Assembly (NCBI GenBank): GCA_015062305.1
Contig: SUUX01000002.1
Location: 1-64,000, forward strand
DNA length: 64,000 bases
Source of the DNA: Alphaproteobacteria bacterium
Lineage (GTDB): Bacteria > Pseudomonadota > Alphaproteobacteria > RF32 > CAG-239
Direction: 5' to 3'
Below are positions 36,978 through 49,047 of the stretch, in pieces (within the stretch, counting starts at the first letter, position 1; each line of letters begins with the position of its first letter). The translations under genes and the position numbers were made by a program. The notes below the pieces were generated by a model. The model saw nothing but the letters and a program-made list of their open reading frames with translations, searched no databases and was not told the origin of the DNA.

Positions 36978-37850
36978 ATGGGCTTTTTTAATTTTTTAAA
37001 AAAGAAAAAAACTTATTTGCCTTTGGATATAAGGACATCTAAGCAAGCTATTTGCGGATATAGACTACATGTTGTGCAAATGCTGGATGAAAACAAATTT
37101 GGTGTCGTCAGACGCAATTCGGAAATCATGGTTCCGTTTGAGTTTGATAGAGTTATCTATTTAACCAAGCCATCTGAGAGTGTGCCTATTGGTGCATATC
37201 TGGTAAATGATCAAACACAAAAGGCTTCTTTGGTGCTTGGAAGATTTCATATTATTCACGATTGTGCATATTTTAAGTCTGTAAATGTTGACAATTTATA
37301 CAGTGCAGACTACATGAAAGTACAAAATGAAAATGGCTTGTGGGGAGTGGTGCTTATTGAAGATTCTTTATTGCGACCAGTGATTCCTTGTATGTATAGC
37401 AACATCTGGAATCTTAGTTCTTGCTTTTGTCCTGTCAGATTTTGGGTGACACAGTCGATTTATAAATCTCATGTAGATATATTATCGGAAGATGGTGTTG
37501 TGTTGCGAGAATATGAAACATCTGAAGTTGATGTGAAACTGGTTGGTGGAATTATCGCCTACAGACCTCAATTGAAAGGCAAAAAGGCATCTGGTTATTT
37601 CATTGTTTCTGCTAAAAACAACAAGCTTTTGTTTACGAGAGCATCGCTAAAATGGAGTGATATGTTTTCTAATTGCGCTGTGGTTGACGTATCTGGTAAA
37701 GATTATTTGATTCATGAAGGAAAAGTTGTTTTTGAGGGAAACGATATTAAACCTCTGAAAGTAAAAGATGGCTACGCTTATACCTTTTCTGCGGTTAACA
37801 ATAATGGATTTCAGACTATTATTGCAAACGATGGAAAACGTATTCGTTAA
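36978..37850 (+). CDS. Hypothetical protein (WG-repeat-like)
   Basis: 290 aa; MKVQNENGLWGVVLIEDSLLRPVIPCMYSNI resembles a WG repeat. Confidence 0.6.
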   Translation: MGFFNFLKKKKTYLPLDIRTSKQAICGYRLHVVQMLDENKFGVVRRNSEIMVPFEFDRVIYLTKPSESVPIGAYLVNDQTQKASLVLGRFHIIHDCAYFKSVNVDNLYSADYMKVQNENGLWGVVLIEDSLLRPVIPCMYSNIWNLSSCFCPVRFWVTQSIYKSHVDILSEDGVVLREYETSEVDVKLVGGIIAYRPQLKGKKASGYFIVSAKNNKLLFTRASLKWSDMFSNCAVVDVSGKDYLIHEGKVVFEGNDIKPLKVKDGYAYTFSAVNNNGFQTIIANDGKRIR

Positions 37851-37854
37851 TTGG

Positions 37855-37887
37855 AAAGACCTGCTTAGTTATACTAAGCAGGTCTTT
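37855..37887. terminator. Bidirectional terminator between convergent genes
   Basis: AAAGACCTGCTTAG-TTATA-CTAAGCAGGTCTTT, perfect 14-bp stem. Confidence 0.9.
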
Positions 37888-37892
37888 ATTTA

Positions 37893-40529
37893 TTAGAGAT
37901 TTGCTATTCTATTCAGCGCCTCTACAACTTTGGCTTTGTTTTCAAGTGCCTCTGCCTGACGTCGTTTTTCTTCTTCGACAACGGCTATTGGCGCTCTCTC
38001 TATAAAACTAGGGTTATTTAGCTTGCGAGCATAACCATCAAGGTTTTTATTTAGGGCTTCAAGCTCCTTATTCAAGCGTTCTCTTTCTGCGGCAAAATCA
38101 ACAACCCCTTTGAGAGGAAGCAATATGGTTGCCTCTCTAAATACGGTCTGAACCATATCTGAAGAAATATCTCCCTCATAGGCTTCTATTTGCTCTAATC
38201 TAGCAAGAGAACATACAATATCATGAAAAGTTACTATCTGCTGTTTTGATAAGGCAGAAGCACCTTTGATAAATATTGTCAGTTTTGCAGATGCAGGCAA
38301 ATTCATTTCTGCTCGCAAAGAGCGAATAGCAGAAATTAAATCTATGCTCCAATCTATATTATTGAGAGCTTCGGTATCAATATTTTCAGCTGTTGGCCAT
38401 GAAGCGTGAAGCAATTTACAATCTCTTTGAGCTGTATTGTTCCATAGTTCTGTGGTTATAAATGGCATAAACGGATGCAAAATAATCAAAATTCTATCTA
38501 AAACCCACGCAAATGCAGATCTGGTCTCTGACTTTGCTTGCTCGTTTTGGCCATAAAATATCGGCTTGCTCATCTCGATATACCAATCACAGAAAGCCCC
38601 CCAAACAAACTGATATACAGCATTTGCAGCATCCGAAAAGCGAAAACTATTCAAACTGTCTGTTACTTGTTTGGTAGCTTCTCTGGCTTTGGCAATAATC
38701 CACTTATTGGTTGGATATTGGCAAGCATCAGGATTAAAGAGGGAGTTCAACTTGCAGTCATTCATCTCTCCAAAACGTGCGGCATTCCATAATTTGGTTG
38801 CAAAATTACGATATCCGGCAATGCGAGATTCACTCATGTTTACATCTCTTCCCTGAGTTTCCATTGCGGCCATAAAGAAGCGAAGAGCATCTGCTCCGTA
38901 GGTTTCTATGGTTTCCATCGGATCCACTGTATTACCTTTTGATTTGGACATTTTTTGTCCTTTTTCATCTCTTACCAAGCCATGAATATAAACCTTGCGG
39001 AATGGAACCTGTTTCATCATATACATGCTCATCATCATCATTCTGGCTACCCAAAAGAAAATGATATCAAATCCGATTACTAATACTGAGGTCGGATAAA
39101 ATGTTTTTAAATATTCGGTGTTTTCCGGCCAACCTAATGTCGAAAATGCCCACAAGCCAGAAGAAAACCATGTATCGAGAACGTCTGTTTCTCTGGTTAG
39201 TTCTACCGGTTTACCATAGTGATTGTCGGCTGCGGCTTGAGCTTCTGCCTCATTTTCTTCGCAGAATATTTCTCCATCCGGACCATACCAGATTGGCATT
39301 TGATGCCCCCACCAAAGTTGACGAGAAATACACCATGGCTGAATATTTCTCATCCATTCAAAGTATGTTTTTTCATAAGATTTTGGAACAAACTCCATTT
39401 CTCCTTCTTCTACAACTCTAATGGCTTCTTTGGCCAAAACAGGAGCGTCTACAAACCATTGGTCTGTCATTAAGGGTTCAATAACCACACCAGAACGATC
39501 TCCATAAGGTATGACCATTGGGTGATCTTCTATTTTTTCCATTAGACCCAGGGCTTCAAGTTTTTCGATAGTTAACTTGCGTGCTGTTTGGGTATCTATA
39601 CCGGAGAAAGGAGTGTTCTCATTTAAGGTAGCATCTTCGTTTAAGATGTTTATGAGAGGAAGATTGTGACGCTTGCCAACCTCAAAATCATTGAAATCAT
39701 GCGCCGGCGTAATTTTTACAGCTCCGGTTCCTTTTTCAGGGTCGGCATGGTCATCTGCAATAATTGGTATTGCACGGTTTACAATAGGCAAAATAGCATT
39801 TTTGCCAATCAGGTGTTTTAATTTCTGATTGTCTTTGCTAATAGCAACAGCTGTATCACCAAACATGGTTTCCGGTCTGGTTGTGGCAATATGAACAAAT
39901 TCATTTGAGCTTCCTTCTATTGGATATTTGTAATAATACATTTTGCCAACAGTTTCTTTTTGGACAACCTCAAGATCAGAGACTGCGGTCATAAACTTGG
40001 AATCCCAGTTGACCAATTTTTTGGCTTTGTAAATGAGGCCATCTTTGTATAAACTTACAAAAATCTTACGAACAGCACGAGATAATCCTTCATCCATGGT
40101 GAAACGTTCACGTGTCCAGTCGCAAGAAGCTCCCAAACGGCGTAACTGTTTACAAATTGTTCCTCCGGATTGCTCTCTCCATTTCCATACTGTTTCTATA
40201 AATTTCTCTCTGCCTAAATCATGGCGACTAATGCCTTCTTTAGCTAAATTTCTTTCTACAACCATTTGAGTTGCGATACCTGCGTGGTCTGTACCAGGTT
40301 GCCACAGAACTTTTTTGCCTAACATACGATTATAACGGATTAGAATATCTTGCAGTGTATCATCTAAAGCGTGCCCCATGTGCAAAACACCTGTTACATT
40401 AGGAGGAGGAATTACTACGGCATAAGCTTCAGCATTTTTGCTCATGTCCGGCACAAAGTCACCTGATTTTTCCCAATCGTTATATATTCTTTCTTCAAAA
40501 TCTTTAGGATTATAATTTTTCTCTAACAT
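37893..40529 (-). CDS. valS: Valyl-tRNA synthetase
   Basis: PPPNVTGVLHMGHALDDTLQDILIRYNRMLGKKVLWQPGTDHAGIATQ; KMSKSKGNTVDP; start likely MLEKNYNPKDFE. Confidence 0.97.
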   Translation of the reverse strand: MLEKNYNPKDFEERIYNDWEKSGDFVPDMSKNAEAYAVVIPPPNVTGVLHMGHALDDTLQDILIRYNRMLGKKVLWQPGTDHAGIATQMVVERNLAKEGISRHDLGREKFIETVWKWREQSGGTICKQLRRLGASCDWTRERFTMDEGLSRAVRKIFVSLYKDGLIYKAKKLVNWDSKFMTAVSDLEVVQKETVGKMYYYKYPIEGSSNEFVHIATTRPETMFGDTAVAISKDNQKLKHLIGKNAILPIVNRAIPIIADDHADPEKGTGAVKITPAHDFNDFEVGKRHNLPLINILNEDATLNENTPFSGIDTQTARKLTIEKLEALGLMEKIEDHPMVIPYGDRSGVVIEPLMTDQWFVDAPVLAKEAIRVVEEGEMEFVPKSYEKTYFEWMRNIQPWCISRQLWWGHQMPIWYGPDGEIFCEENEAEAQAAADNHYGKPVELTRETDVLDTWFSSGLWAFSTLGWPENTEYLKTFYPTSVLVIGFDIIFFWVARMMMMSMYMMKQVPFRKVYIHGLVRDEKGQKMSKSKGNTVDPMETIETYGADALRFFMAAMETQGRDVNMSESRIAGYRNFATKLWNAARFGEMNDCKLNSLFNPDACQYPTNKWIIAKAREATKQVTDSLNSFRFSDAANAVYQFVWGAFCDWYIEMSKPIFYGQNEQAKSETRSAFAWVLDRILIILHPFMPFITTELWNNTAQRDCKLLHASWPTAENIDTEALNNIDWSIDLISAIRSLRAEMNLPASAKLTIFIKGASALSKQQIVTFHDIVCSLARLEQIEAYEGDISSDMVQTVFREATILLPLKGVVDFAAERERLNKELEALNKNLDGYARKLNNPSFIERAPIAVVEEEKRRQAEALENKAKVVEALNRIANL

Positions 40530-40622
40530 TTCTCTATTCCATATTAATGATAACTTCTTTTGAGACAAAAAGCCCTCAAGGTTTTCCTCGGGGGCATAAG
40601 AGATTTTAGGTCAGCACAATGG

Positions 40623-41600
40623 TTATTGATTACTGCCAACCTTTGCCATCACTCGTTCAATTTCTTGTTTAATTATTTTTTCAACCAGAGCAGGAAGATT
40701 TTTTTCTACCCATTGAGATGTCTGGCGAGCAATTTCTTCTCTGGCTAAAACATCATAATCTAAGCCATCTTGCCAGTGTATAGAAACCTCTTCTCCGATA
40801 ATTTGTTTTACAACAGATGCCACAACTTCTTCAATGGTCTTACTTCCGTCTCCCAAATTGATTACCGATGGAGCTGCGGTTCGAATAGTATGCTCTGATT
40901 TTTCTTCGTGAGAAAATATTTTGGCAAAACTACTAATGATGCTGGCGGAAGCGTCGGGCTCTTGCTCCTCTTTCATCTCTGGCTCTGATTGTGTTTCATG
41001 AACTGGTTCTACAATATTTGTCTCAGGCTCGGCCTCAAACGCTGTTTCTGGCTCTTGTTCCGGTTCTGGTTCCGGCTCTTGTTCTGTTTCTGGCTCAGCA
41101 ATAATCTCCACAATCTCTTGAGGCGCTTGCTCTTGTATGGTTTTAGGCTCCTCCTCAACATCTGAAGAGAAGGTTTGGGTATCATCTTCTTTTGAAGAAA
41201 TCGGTTCTTCTATTTCATCATGCCAACCTTCTTCCTCTTCATAGAAAGGATCAGAATCGAAGTCTTCACTACCTATACTGACGCCAGATGATATATCTGA
41301 AGCATCTTGGGTATCAGAAATAGTTTTAATCTCGGGCAACGTTACGTCTGACAGCTCTTTGTCCAAATCAAGATCTTCCGTTTTGTTGTTGGGTTGCTCA
41401 TTAATGGAAGATTCAGCAAAGCGCATATCCGGAGATAGCTCTAACACATCATCATCTTCTTCATCTTCGGATATAATAGGGGTTTCTGTTGCAACAGCAT
41501 TTTCTATATCTGCTGAGGACAATTGATCTTCCTCCAAGATATTCTTGATAGAAGACAAAATATCTTCCATAGCCATTTCTTGATTGTTTTCGTCTGCCAT
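40623..41600 (-). CDS. PopZ-like / DUF2497 polar organizing protein
   Basis: MAMEDILSSIKNILEED N-terminus, acidic Pro/Glu-rich middle, C-terminal WVEKNLPALVEKIIKQEIERVM; next to valS and tolC. Confidence 0.85.
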   Translation of the reverse strand: MADENNQEMAMEDILSSIKNILEEDQLSSADIENAVATETPIISEDEEDDDVLELSPDMRFAESSINEQPNNKTEDLDLDKELSDVTLPEIKTISDTQDASDISSGVSIGSEDFDSDPFYEEEEGWHDEIEEPISSKEDDTQTFSSDVEEEPKTIQEQAPQEIVEIIAEPETEQEPEPEPEQEPETAFEAEPETNIVEPVHETQSEPEMKEEQEPDASASIISSFAKIFSHEEKSEHTIRTAAPSVINLGDGSKTIEEVVASVVKQIIGEEVSIHWQDGLDYDVLAREEIARQTSQWVEKNLPALVEKIIKQEIERVMAKVGSNQ

Positions 41601-41689
41601 TTTTACGTTCCTAATTATTAACTTTGGAATTAGTTTACACAAAAATACAGCGATATCAAGTGCCTTTTGCAGATTTATGCGAAATATTG

Positions 41690-43054
41690 CTAATTAAGCG
41701 ACAACCATTTACCTTTTGTGTCTTTATAAAACTCTTTGGCATCATATAAATCCACTCCAAGTTTGAGGTCTTTGGCGGTTAATCTGCCCATTGAGAGAAG
41801 CAATTGCATTGCAGATACGTAATAATCTCGTCTAGCTTTTACTTCATTTACATTAGAATTGAGCAATTCTTGATATGCATCTAAAACATCGAGAATCGTA
41901 CGATTTCCTAGAGCCTCTTCTTTTTGAACACCTTCAAGAGCAATTTTATTTGCTTTAACTTGATCTTTGATGGCGAAGATTTTGCTCTCATTAGACTTCA
42001 TATATTCCCATGCACTAGAAACTGTTGCCTTTACTGCACGTTCTGTTTCCAAAACAATTTCTTGAGCCTGCCATTTTTGGTGTTTGCTTTGACGAATTTT
42101 GGCTCTATTTGCACCAGCATCATATAAAGGAACATTAAGGTTTAACCCCCATTCAACACCTTCTGTTGTTGTATCGCCAACCAAATGATTGTCATTGCTA
42201 TTTTCAACTTTGGAAGCAGATGCATCAAAGCTCAACTGAGGAAACAGAGCTCCTGTGTTGGCATATACTTCGTATCCTTTGGCATTGAATAAATGACGAG
42301 CCTGTCTAATTGAATAATTATTTTTAAGGGCAACACCCAAAGCTTCATCATAACTTGATGGCAGAAAATCTTTTATAGATGTAGGATCATCAAGGGTCTC
42401 AGGAGCTGTTCCAATTATTTTGGTGTATACTGCTTTTGAAGCCTCCAAGGTTCCCTCGGAAGAAATTCTATCAGATTTTGCTTGAGAATATCTGGCCTTG
42501 GCTTGTGATACATCTGTGCGGGTAACTTCACCAACATTGAAGCGCTGTCTGGTTTCATCTAAACGCTTTTTTAGAAGTTTTTCATTGTTTTTCTGAAGCT
42601 CAACAATTGCCATATCTCTAACAACATCCAAATATGCTGTAGATGCATCTAAAAACACAGACTGCTCAACATTGTATAGATTGTTTTGTTCTGCTCGTAC
42701 GGCTTGATCTGCTGACTTTACGGAATTTACGGTTGAAAAGCCACTAAACAACGGTTGTGATATTTTTGCGGCAATAGTTTGAGTATCATAATCATTATCT
42801 GAAGAAACATTATTGTTTTCTACTTCGTTAGAACTATCACTATATGATCCGACCAATGCGATGGTTGGACGATATCCGGATTTGGCTAATGCAACATTTT
42901 CATCAACACTACGCAGATATGCTCTTTGAGCTTGCAGTGTTGGGTTTGTGTTATATGTTTGGCTCAATGCCTCAAATATATTTTGTGCAGAAGCGGAAGC
43001 AGACATCGTAAGAATAGCTACAGTGGCAACTCCGGCCAGAAAACGTTGTTTCAT
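41690..43054 (-). CDS. tolC: TolC family outer membrane efflux protein
   Basis: Signal peptide; NIFEALSQTYNTNPTLQAQRAYLRSVDENVALAKSGYRPTI...GNRTILDVLDAYQELLNSNVNEVKARRDYYVSAMQLL. Confidence 0.93.
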   Translation of the reverse strand: MKQRFLAGVATVAILTMSASASAQNIFEALSQTYNTNPTLQAQRAYLRSVDENVALAKSGYRPTIALVGSYSDSSNEVENNNVSSDNDYDTQTIAAKISQPLFSGFSTVNSVKSADQAVRAEQNNLYNVEQSVFLDASTAYLDVVRDMAIVELQKNNEKLLKKRLDETRQRFNVGEVTRTDVSQAKARYSQAKSDRISSEGTLEASKAVYTKIIGTAPETLDDPTSIKDFLPSSYDEALGVALKNNYSIRQARHLFNAKGYEVYANTGALFPQLSFDASASKVENSNDNHLVGDTTTEGVEWGLNLNVPLYDAGANRAKIRQSKHQKWQAQEIVLETERAVKATVSSAWEYMKSNESKIFAIKDQVKANKIALEGVQKEEALGNRTILDVLDAYQELLNSNVNEVKARRDYYVSAMQLLLSMGRLTAKDLKLGVDLYDAKEFYKDTKGKWLSLN

Positions 43055-43249
43055 GTTTATACCTCAAGAAAAAATAAAATTATTTGTCGGGATTATATTA
43101 CAAATGACTTTTTTTACAAGAATATTTCTTTAAATAATCTAACAAACTTATAAACTTAAAAAAAAAGCATTATATTATTAACCTTATTTCAAACAATTTT
43201 CTTTAGGCTTGGGATAAACTAGTATTTTACCCAAACAGGAGTGTGAAAA

Positions 43250-45787
43250 GTGAACAAAGGCTCAACTATCATAAATGAAATTGACCGTGCCCGTCTTAAG
43301 GTGTCTATAGAGCACTATATAAAATATTTTATCGGCAAACGCACCTGTGAGCTGACAAAAGAGGAAGCTCTGGAAGCAATATCTTTGGCTGTAAGAGAGT
43401 TTGCAATGGATAAAATGTATGAAACCATTGCTCGCTATAATCGTTGTAACTCTAAAAGAATCTATTATCTTTCAATTGAATATTTGATTGGACGTTCTTT
43501 GGAAAACAACCTGCACAACTTGGGCTTGTTTGATATTATAAAAAACATTCAAATAGATGGTTTTCCGAATTTTTCATTGGAAGAAATTTTTGATGCAGAA
43601 TATGACCCAGCTCTTGGAAATGGAGGTTTGGGGCGCTTAGCTGCCTGTTATTTGGACTCTATGGCCTCTTTGGGCTTAGCGGGTTTTGGATATGGAATTG
43701 ATTATAAATTTGGCTTATTTAAGCAAAAATTTGAAAATGGGTATCAAATTGAACAAGCTGATAGTTGGTTGGGTGAAAATTCTCCATGGCAATTTGCCAG
43801 ACATGATAGAATCGTAAAAATTCCAATATATGGTGATGTAGAGGTATTGGATAATCCCAACGGGCAAAAAAGCTTTGTTTGGATGAATACCAAAACATTG
43901 TATGGAGTACCATTTGATTTTCCTGTTGTAGGATATGCAGGCAAGTCTGTAAACTATCTACGTTTGTTCTCGGCAAAAACAGATGACGAGTTAGATATTA
44001 ACATATTTAACGAAGGTGGCTATATAGAAGCCATGAAAGAAAAAATTGAGACCGAAACAATATCTAAGGTTTTGTATCCGTCAGATGCTGTAGAATCGGG
44101 CAAAGAGTTGCGCCTAAAACAACAATACTTTTTTGCATCTTGCGCTATTCAAGATATTTTGCGCAGATTTTTGGAAAAAAGTGATGACTTCAGCAAGCTT
44201 CCGGAGACCGTTGTAATTCAGCTGAATGATACTCATCCGGCTATAGCAATTGCAGAAATGATGCGTATGTTGGTTGATGTTCATGGACAAGAATGGGAAG
44301 ATGCTTGGGATATAACAACAAAAGTATTTGCTTATACCAATCATACCTTGTTGCCTGAAGCACTAGAAACCTGGCCTGCAAGAATCATTGGTAGAATGCT
44401 GCCTCGACACCTACAAATTATCTATGAGATAAATCGCAGATTTATGGATTTTGCTCGCTCTCGTTTTGGAGATGACAGAGCTAAATTGGACAAGGTTGCG
44501 ATTGTCTTTGGCGAAGGAAACAACCAAATAATCAGAATGGCAAACCTTAGTATTGTCGGCTCTTTTTCTGTTAATGGTGTTGCCGAAATTCACTCAAATT
44601 TGATTAAGACAGATTTGGTGCCAGAGTTTTATGAACTGTGGCCTGAAAAATTCTCTAATGTGACAAATGGTATTACACCAAGGCGTTGGTTGTTGCATGC
44701 AAATACAGCTTTGGCAGATTTGGTAACATCCAAAATCGGCAATACCTGGGTTACAGATTTGACGGAGCTGAGAAACCTTGAAGAATTTGTTGGTGATAAG
44801 AAATTCATGAAAGCTTTTCAAGATGTTAAAACCAGCAACAAACAAAGGTTGGCTCAACATATATTTAAGGTTACCGGAACAATGATTAATCCGGATAGTA
44901 TGTATATTGTGCATGCAAAACGTATACACGAATATAAGCGTCAGCTAATGACAATATTGCAAGTTATTGGTGATTATCTGGATATAATAAAAGATAATGT
45001 GAGACCGGCTGTTGCAAAAACATATATTTTTGCAGGAAAAGCAGCTCCGTCTTATAATTTTGCAAAATTGATTATTAAGCTGATTAATAATGTTGCAGAT
45101 GTTGTGAACAATGATTCGAGAGTGAATAACTTGTTGAAGGTGGTATTTGTGCCAGATTACAAAGTATCTTTGGCAGAAATTTTGATTCCGGCGGCAGATT
45201 TGAGTGTTCAGTCTTCTACAGCAGGTTTTGAAGCGAGTGGAACAGGAAACATGAAATTTGCGCTGAATGGCGCCTTGACAATAGGTACTCTTGACGGAGC
45301 AAATATTGAAATTAGAGAAGAAGTAGGCGATGAAAACTTCTATCTGTTTGGTTTAACAGAGCAACAAGTTCATGAAAAACGCCCAACATATAATCCTCGT
45401 GCGATTTACGAAAACAATAATTATATTAAGAGAATTCTTAATGCCGTAAATTCTAATATGTTCTGTGAAAAAGATTATGTGTTGCTATTTAAGCCAATTT
45501 TTGAGGAATTGGTTAATCGTGACTACTTCTTTGTTTTGGCAGACCTAGAGGCCTTTGATAAGAAGATGGCAGAAGTTGAAAAAGACTTTAAGGATAAGGA
45601 TACTTGGGCGAAAAAGGCTCTGTATAATGTTGCTCGTATCGGCAAGTTTACATCTGATAGAGCCGTGATGGATTATGCCGAAAACATTTGGAATATGTCT
45701 CCTTGCGAACCAAACAGCAGTGACAAAGCTGTGACTACTTGCAAAAAGCCAAGGTCTGGCCGCAAGAACATTGCTAAGGCTGGATAA
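43250..45787 (+). CDS. glgP: Glycogen/starch phosphorylase
   Basis: YLSIEYLIGRSLENNLHNLG...DPALGNGGLGRLAACYLDSMA...EASGTGNMKFALNGALTIGTLDGANIEI. Confidence 0.97.
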   Translation: MNKGSTIINEIDRARLKVSIEHYIKYFIGKRTCELTKEEALEAISLAVREFAMDKMYETIARYNRCNSKRIYYLSIEYLIGRSLENNLHNLGLFDIIKNIQIDGFPNFSLEEIFDAEYDPALGNGGLGRLAACYLDSMASLGLAGFGYGIDYKFGLFKQKFENGYQIEQADSWLGENSPWQFARHDRIVKIPIYGDVEVLDNPNGQKSFVWMNTKTLYGVPFDFPVVGYAGKSVNYLRLFSAKTDDELDINIFNEGGYIEAMKEKIETETISKVLYPSDAVESGKELRLKQQYFFASCAIQDILRRFLEKSDDFSKLPETVVIQLNDTHPAIAIAEMMRMLVDVHGQEWEDAWDITTKVFAYTNHTLLPEALETWPARIIGRMLPRHLQIIYEINRRFMDFARSRFGDDRAKLDKVAIVFGEGNNQIIRMANLSIVGSFSVNGVAEIHSNLIKTDLVPEFYELWPEKFSNVTNGITPRRWLLHANTALADLVTSKIGNTWVTDLTELRNLEEFVGDKKFMKAFQDVKTSNKQRLAQHIFKVTGTMINPDSMYIVHAKRIHEYKRQLMTILQVIGDYLDIIKDNVRPAVAKTYIFAGKAAPSYNFAKLIIKLINNVADVVNNDSRVNNLLKVVFVPDYKVSLAEILIPAADLSVQSSTAGFEASGTGNMKFALNGALTIGTLDGANIEIREEVGDENFYLFGLTEQQVHEKRPTYNPRAIYENNNYIKRILNAVNSNMFCEKDYVLLFKPIFEELVNRDYFFVLADLEAFDKKMAEVEKDFKDKDTWAKKALYNVARIGKFTSDRAVMDYAENIWNMSPCEPNSSDKAVTTCKKPRSGRKNIAKAG

Positions 45788-45837
45788 GTAAAAAAAAGAG
45801 GTGCAGATTAGCACCTCTTTTTTTATGCTGATTTTGA

Positions 45838-47049
45838 TTATTTTTTCAAAACCACAACTCCTGGAAGCTCTTTGCCCTCCATCCATTCGAGGAAAGCTCC
45901 TCCGGCAGTAGAAATATATGAGAACTTGTTTTTTACTCCGGCATTGGCCAAAGCAGAAACAGTATCGCCGCCTCCGGCAACGGAGACCAACTTGCCGGCT
46001 TGAGTTAGCTCTGCAGCTTTTTCTGCAACTTTATTAGTTGCATTGTCAAAAGGTTTCATCTCAAACACACCCAAAGGACCATTCCAAACCAAGGTCTTGC
46101 ATTCTTCAAGTTTTGCACAAATTGCAGCGATGGTTTTTTCGCCAACATCAAGCAAACTCCAACCCTCAGCAGGGATATCATCTAAAGCAACTGTTTTATG
46201 CTCTGCCATAGGTTTAAACTCTTTTGAGGCAACAACATCTACCGGCAAAATAATCTCACAGTTGTTGGCCTCTGCGGTGGCCATGATTTCTTTTGCAGTA
46301 TCTAACATATGCATCTGAACCAAAGAATTGGCCTCATTGACAGCATTGTAGCCTTTAGCACGCAAAAATGTGTGAGCCATACCGCCAGAGATTACCAATT
46401 TGTCTACTTTCTTAACCAAATTGTTTAAGAGGTCAAGTTTGGTGTCTACTTTGGAGCCACCAACAATAGCCATCAACGGACGCTCAGGATTGTTCAAACC
46501 ACGAGAAAGAGCGTCAACTTCTTCTGCCATGAGCAAACCAAAAGCGGAGGGGCGTTCTTTTACGGCGGCGACCATAGAAGCATGAGCTCTGTGAGCTGTA
46601 GAAAATGCATCAGAAATGTATACATCAGCGGGTTTTACCAACTCTTTGGCAAAAGCTTCATCACCTTTCTTTTCTTCTTTGTAAAAACGCAAATTCTCCA
46701 AGAGCAAAACCTCGTCTGCTCTCATATTTTTAACAGCTTCTTCTACCTTTGGACCAATACAGTCATCAACAAACACAACATGTTTGCCCAAAGATTTTTC
46801 CAACTCCGGAGCAACATGAGAAAGAGAATTTTTCATATCTCCTTTTCCTTCAGGGCGACCAAAGTGAGAAACAACCACAACTTTGGCTCCTTTGTCCATT
46901 AAAGCTTTGATGGTTGGGACTGTGCGATCAATACGAGCAGTGTTGGTAACATGAAAGTTTTCATCCATAGGTACGTTTAGGTCTGCACGAAGCATTGCTA
47001 CTTTGCCATTCAAATCGCCTAAATCGTTAATGTTTTTATATTCTGTCAT
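45838..47049 (-). CDS. pgk: Phosphoglycerate kinase
   Basis: KVAMLRADLNVPMDENFHVTNTARIDRTVPTIK...VSHFGRPEGK...VAGGGDTVSALANAGV. Confidence 0.98.
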   Translation of the reverse strand: MTEYKNINDLGDLNGKVAMLRADLNVPMDENFHVTNTARIDRTVPTIKALMDKGAKVVVVSHFGRPEGKGDMKNSLSHVAPELEKSLGKHVVFVDDCIGPKVEEAVKNMRADEVLLLENLRFYKEEKKGDEAFAKELVKPADVYISDAFSTAHRAHASMVAAVKERPSAFGLLMAEEVDALSRGLNNPERPLMAIVGGSKVDTKLDLLNNLVKKVDKLVISGGMAHTFLRAKGYNAVNEANSLVQMHMLDTAKEIMATAEANNCEIILPVDVVASKEFKPMAEHKTVALDDIPAEGWSLLDVGEKTIAAICAKLEECKTLVWNGPLGVFEMKPFDNATNKVAEKAAELTQAGKLVSVAGGGDTVSALANAGVKNKFSYISTAGGAFLEWMEGKELPGVVVLKK

Positions 47050-47118
47050 TTAATTTTCCTTATTTCTAAAAAAACAGAACCCCCTTGGTGTTATGCAAGA
47101 GGGTTTGTTGTTTTGTGA

Positions 47119-48186
<1,068 letters not shown>

Positions 48187-48422
48187 TTATCGGCTGCTAA
48201 TTTATCATTTTTTAGAAATTTTTCAAGTATATTTTGATAGTTATGTGAGGTGTTTTGTGTTTGCAAAAACTATTTTGTACAATTGTGAGTTTAATTGTTT
48301 ATAAACAAATATTTGTTATAAGTTGTGTAACATAAATTTAACAATATTCAGACAAAAAAAGCTTTATTTTTTATCTAATCTGTGATAGGATATAGGAAAA
48401 TAAAGCTTATAAAGGTGTGACA

Positions 48423-49046
48423 ATGGCAGAATTAACCCCTCTAAAATTTGAAAAGAACCCAGATTTGTGGGAAAACTTGGAATTAGAAAGTTTTTTTCTC
48501 CCAGAAAACAGACAAGGTATTACCGAGTTGATAGAGGATTGGGATAAGGTGATGCTTGACTTGAGTGATGATGATGTTCAAAATGAAGTTATGCTAAAAA
48601 AATACAACATTGATGATGCTCCCTATCTGATATATAGCGTCAATCCAAATAAAATAAAATCGCTATTATGCATATATGATGAAATAATCAGAAATGAAAC
48701 AAACATTGTAAATAAAGAATCTCTTCTGAAAAGTTTTACATTCCTGCAATCATTAGATAGCCTCATGCAAGAGCATGCTGATTGGCGATATTATAAAGAT
48801 ACACTAGGAAAAGAAGTAAATAAAACAGAATTATCGATGAAAGACAACAAGATAATATTACGGATACGGAATCTTGCGAATACAGATTTAAGCTTTGCGC
48901 TAACAAACGATATATCTTTGATTTTCTTAGATAATCTCACATTAACAAACAAAAAAATAGAAGCTTTATCTTGTTTCTTTTATGATATGGGATTAAGTGT
49001 TTCAGATTTTACTACAACAGCAAAATTAAAAGTGGTGGAGGGATAA
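48423..49046 (+). CDS. Hypothetical protein
   Basis: About 207 aa ORF coupled to the following gene. Confidence 0.6.
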   Translation: MAELTPLKFEKNPDLWENLELESFFLPENRQGITELIEDWDKVMLDLSDDDVQNEVMLKKYNIDDAPYLIYSVNPNKIKSLLCIYDEIIRNETNIVNKESLLKSFTFLQSLDSLMQEHADWRYYKDTLGKEVNKTELSMKDNKIILRIRNLANTDLSFALTNDISLIFLDNLTLTNKKIEALSCFFYDMGLSVSDFTTTAKLKVVEG

Positions 49047-49047
49047 A

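Noticed and set aside
39101-39473. Plus-strand ORFs within valS
   Set aside because: Antisense to a well-supported valS reading frame.
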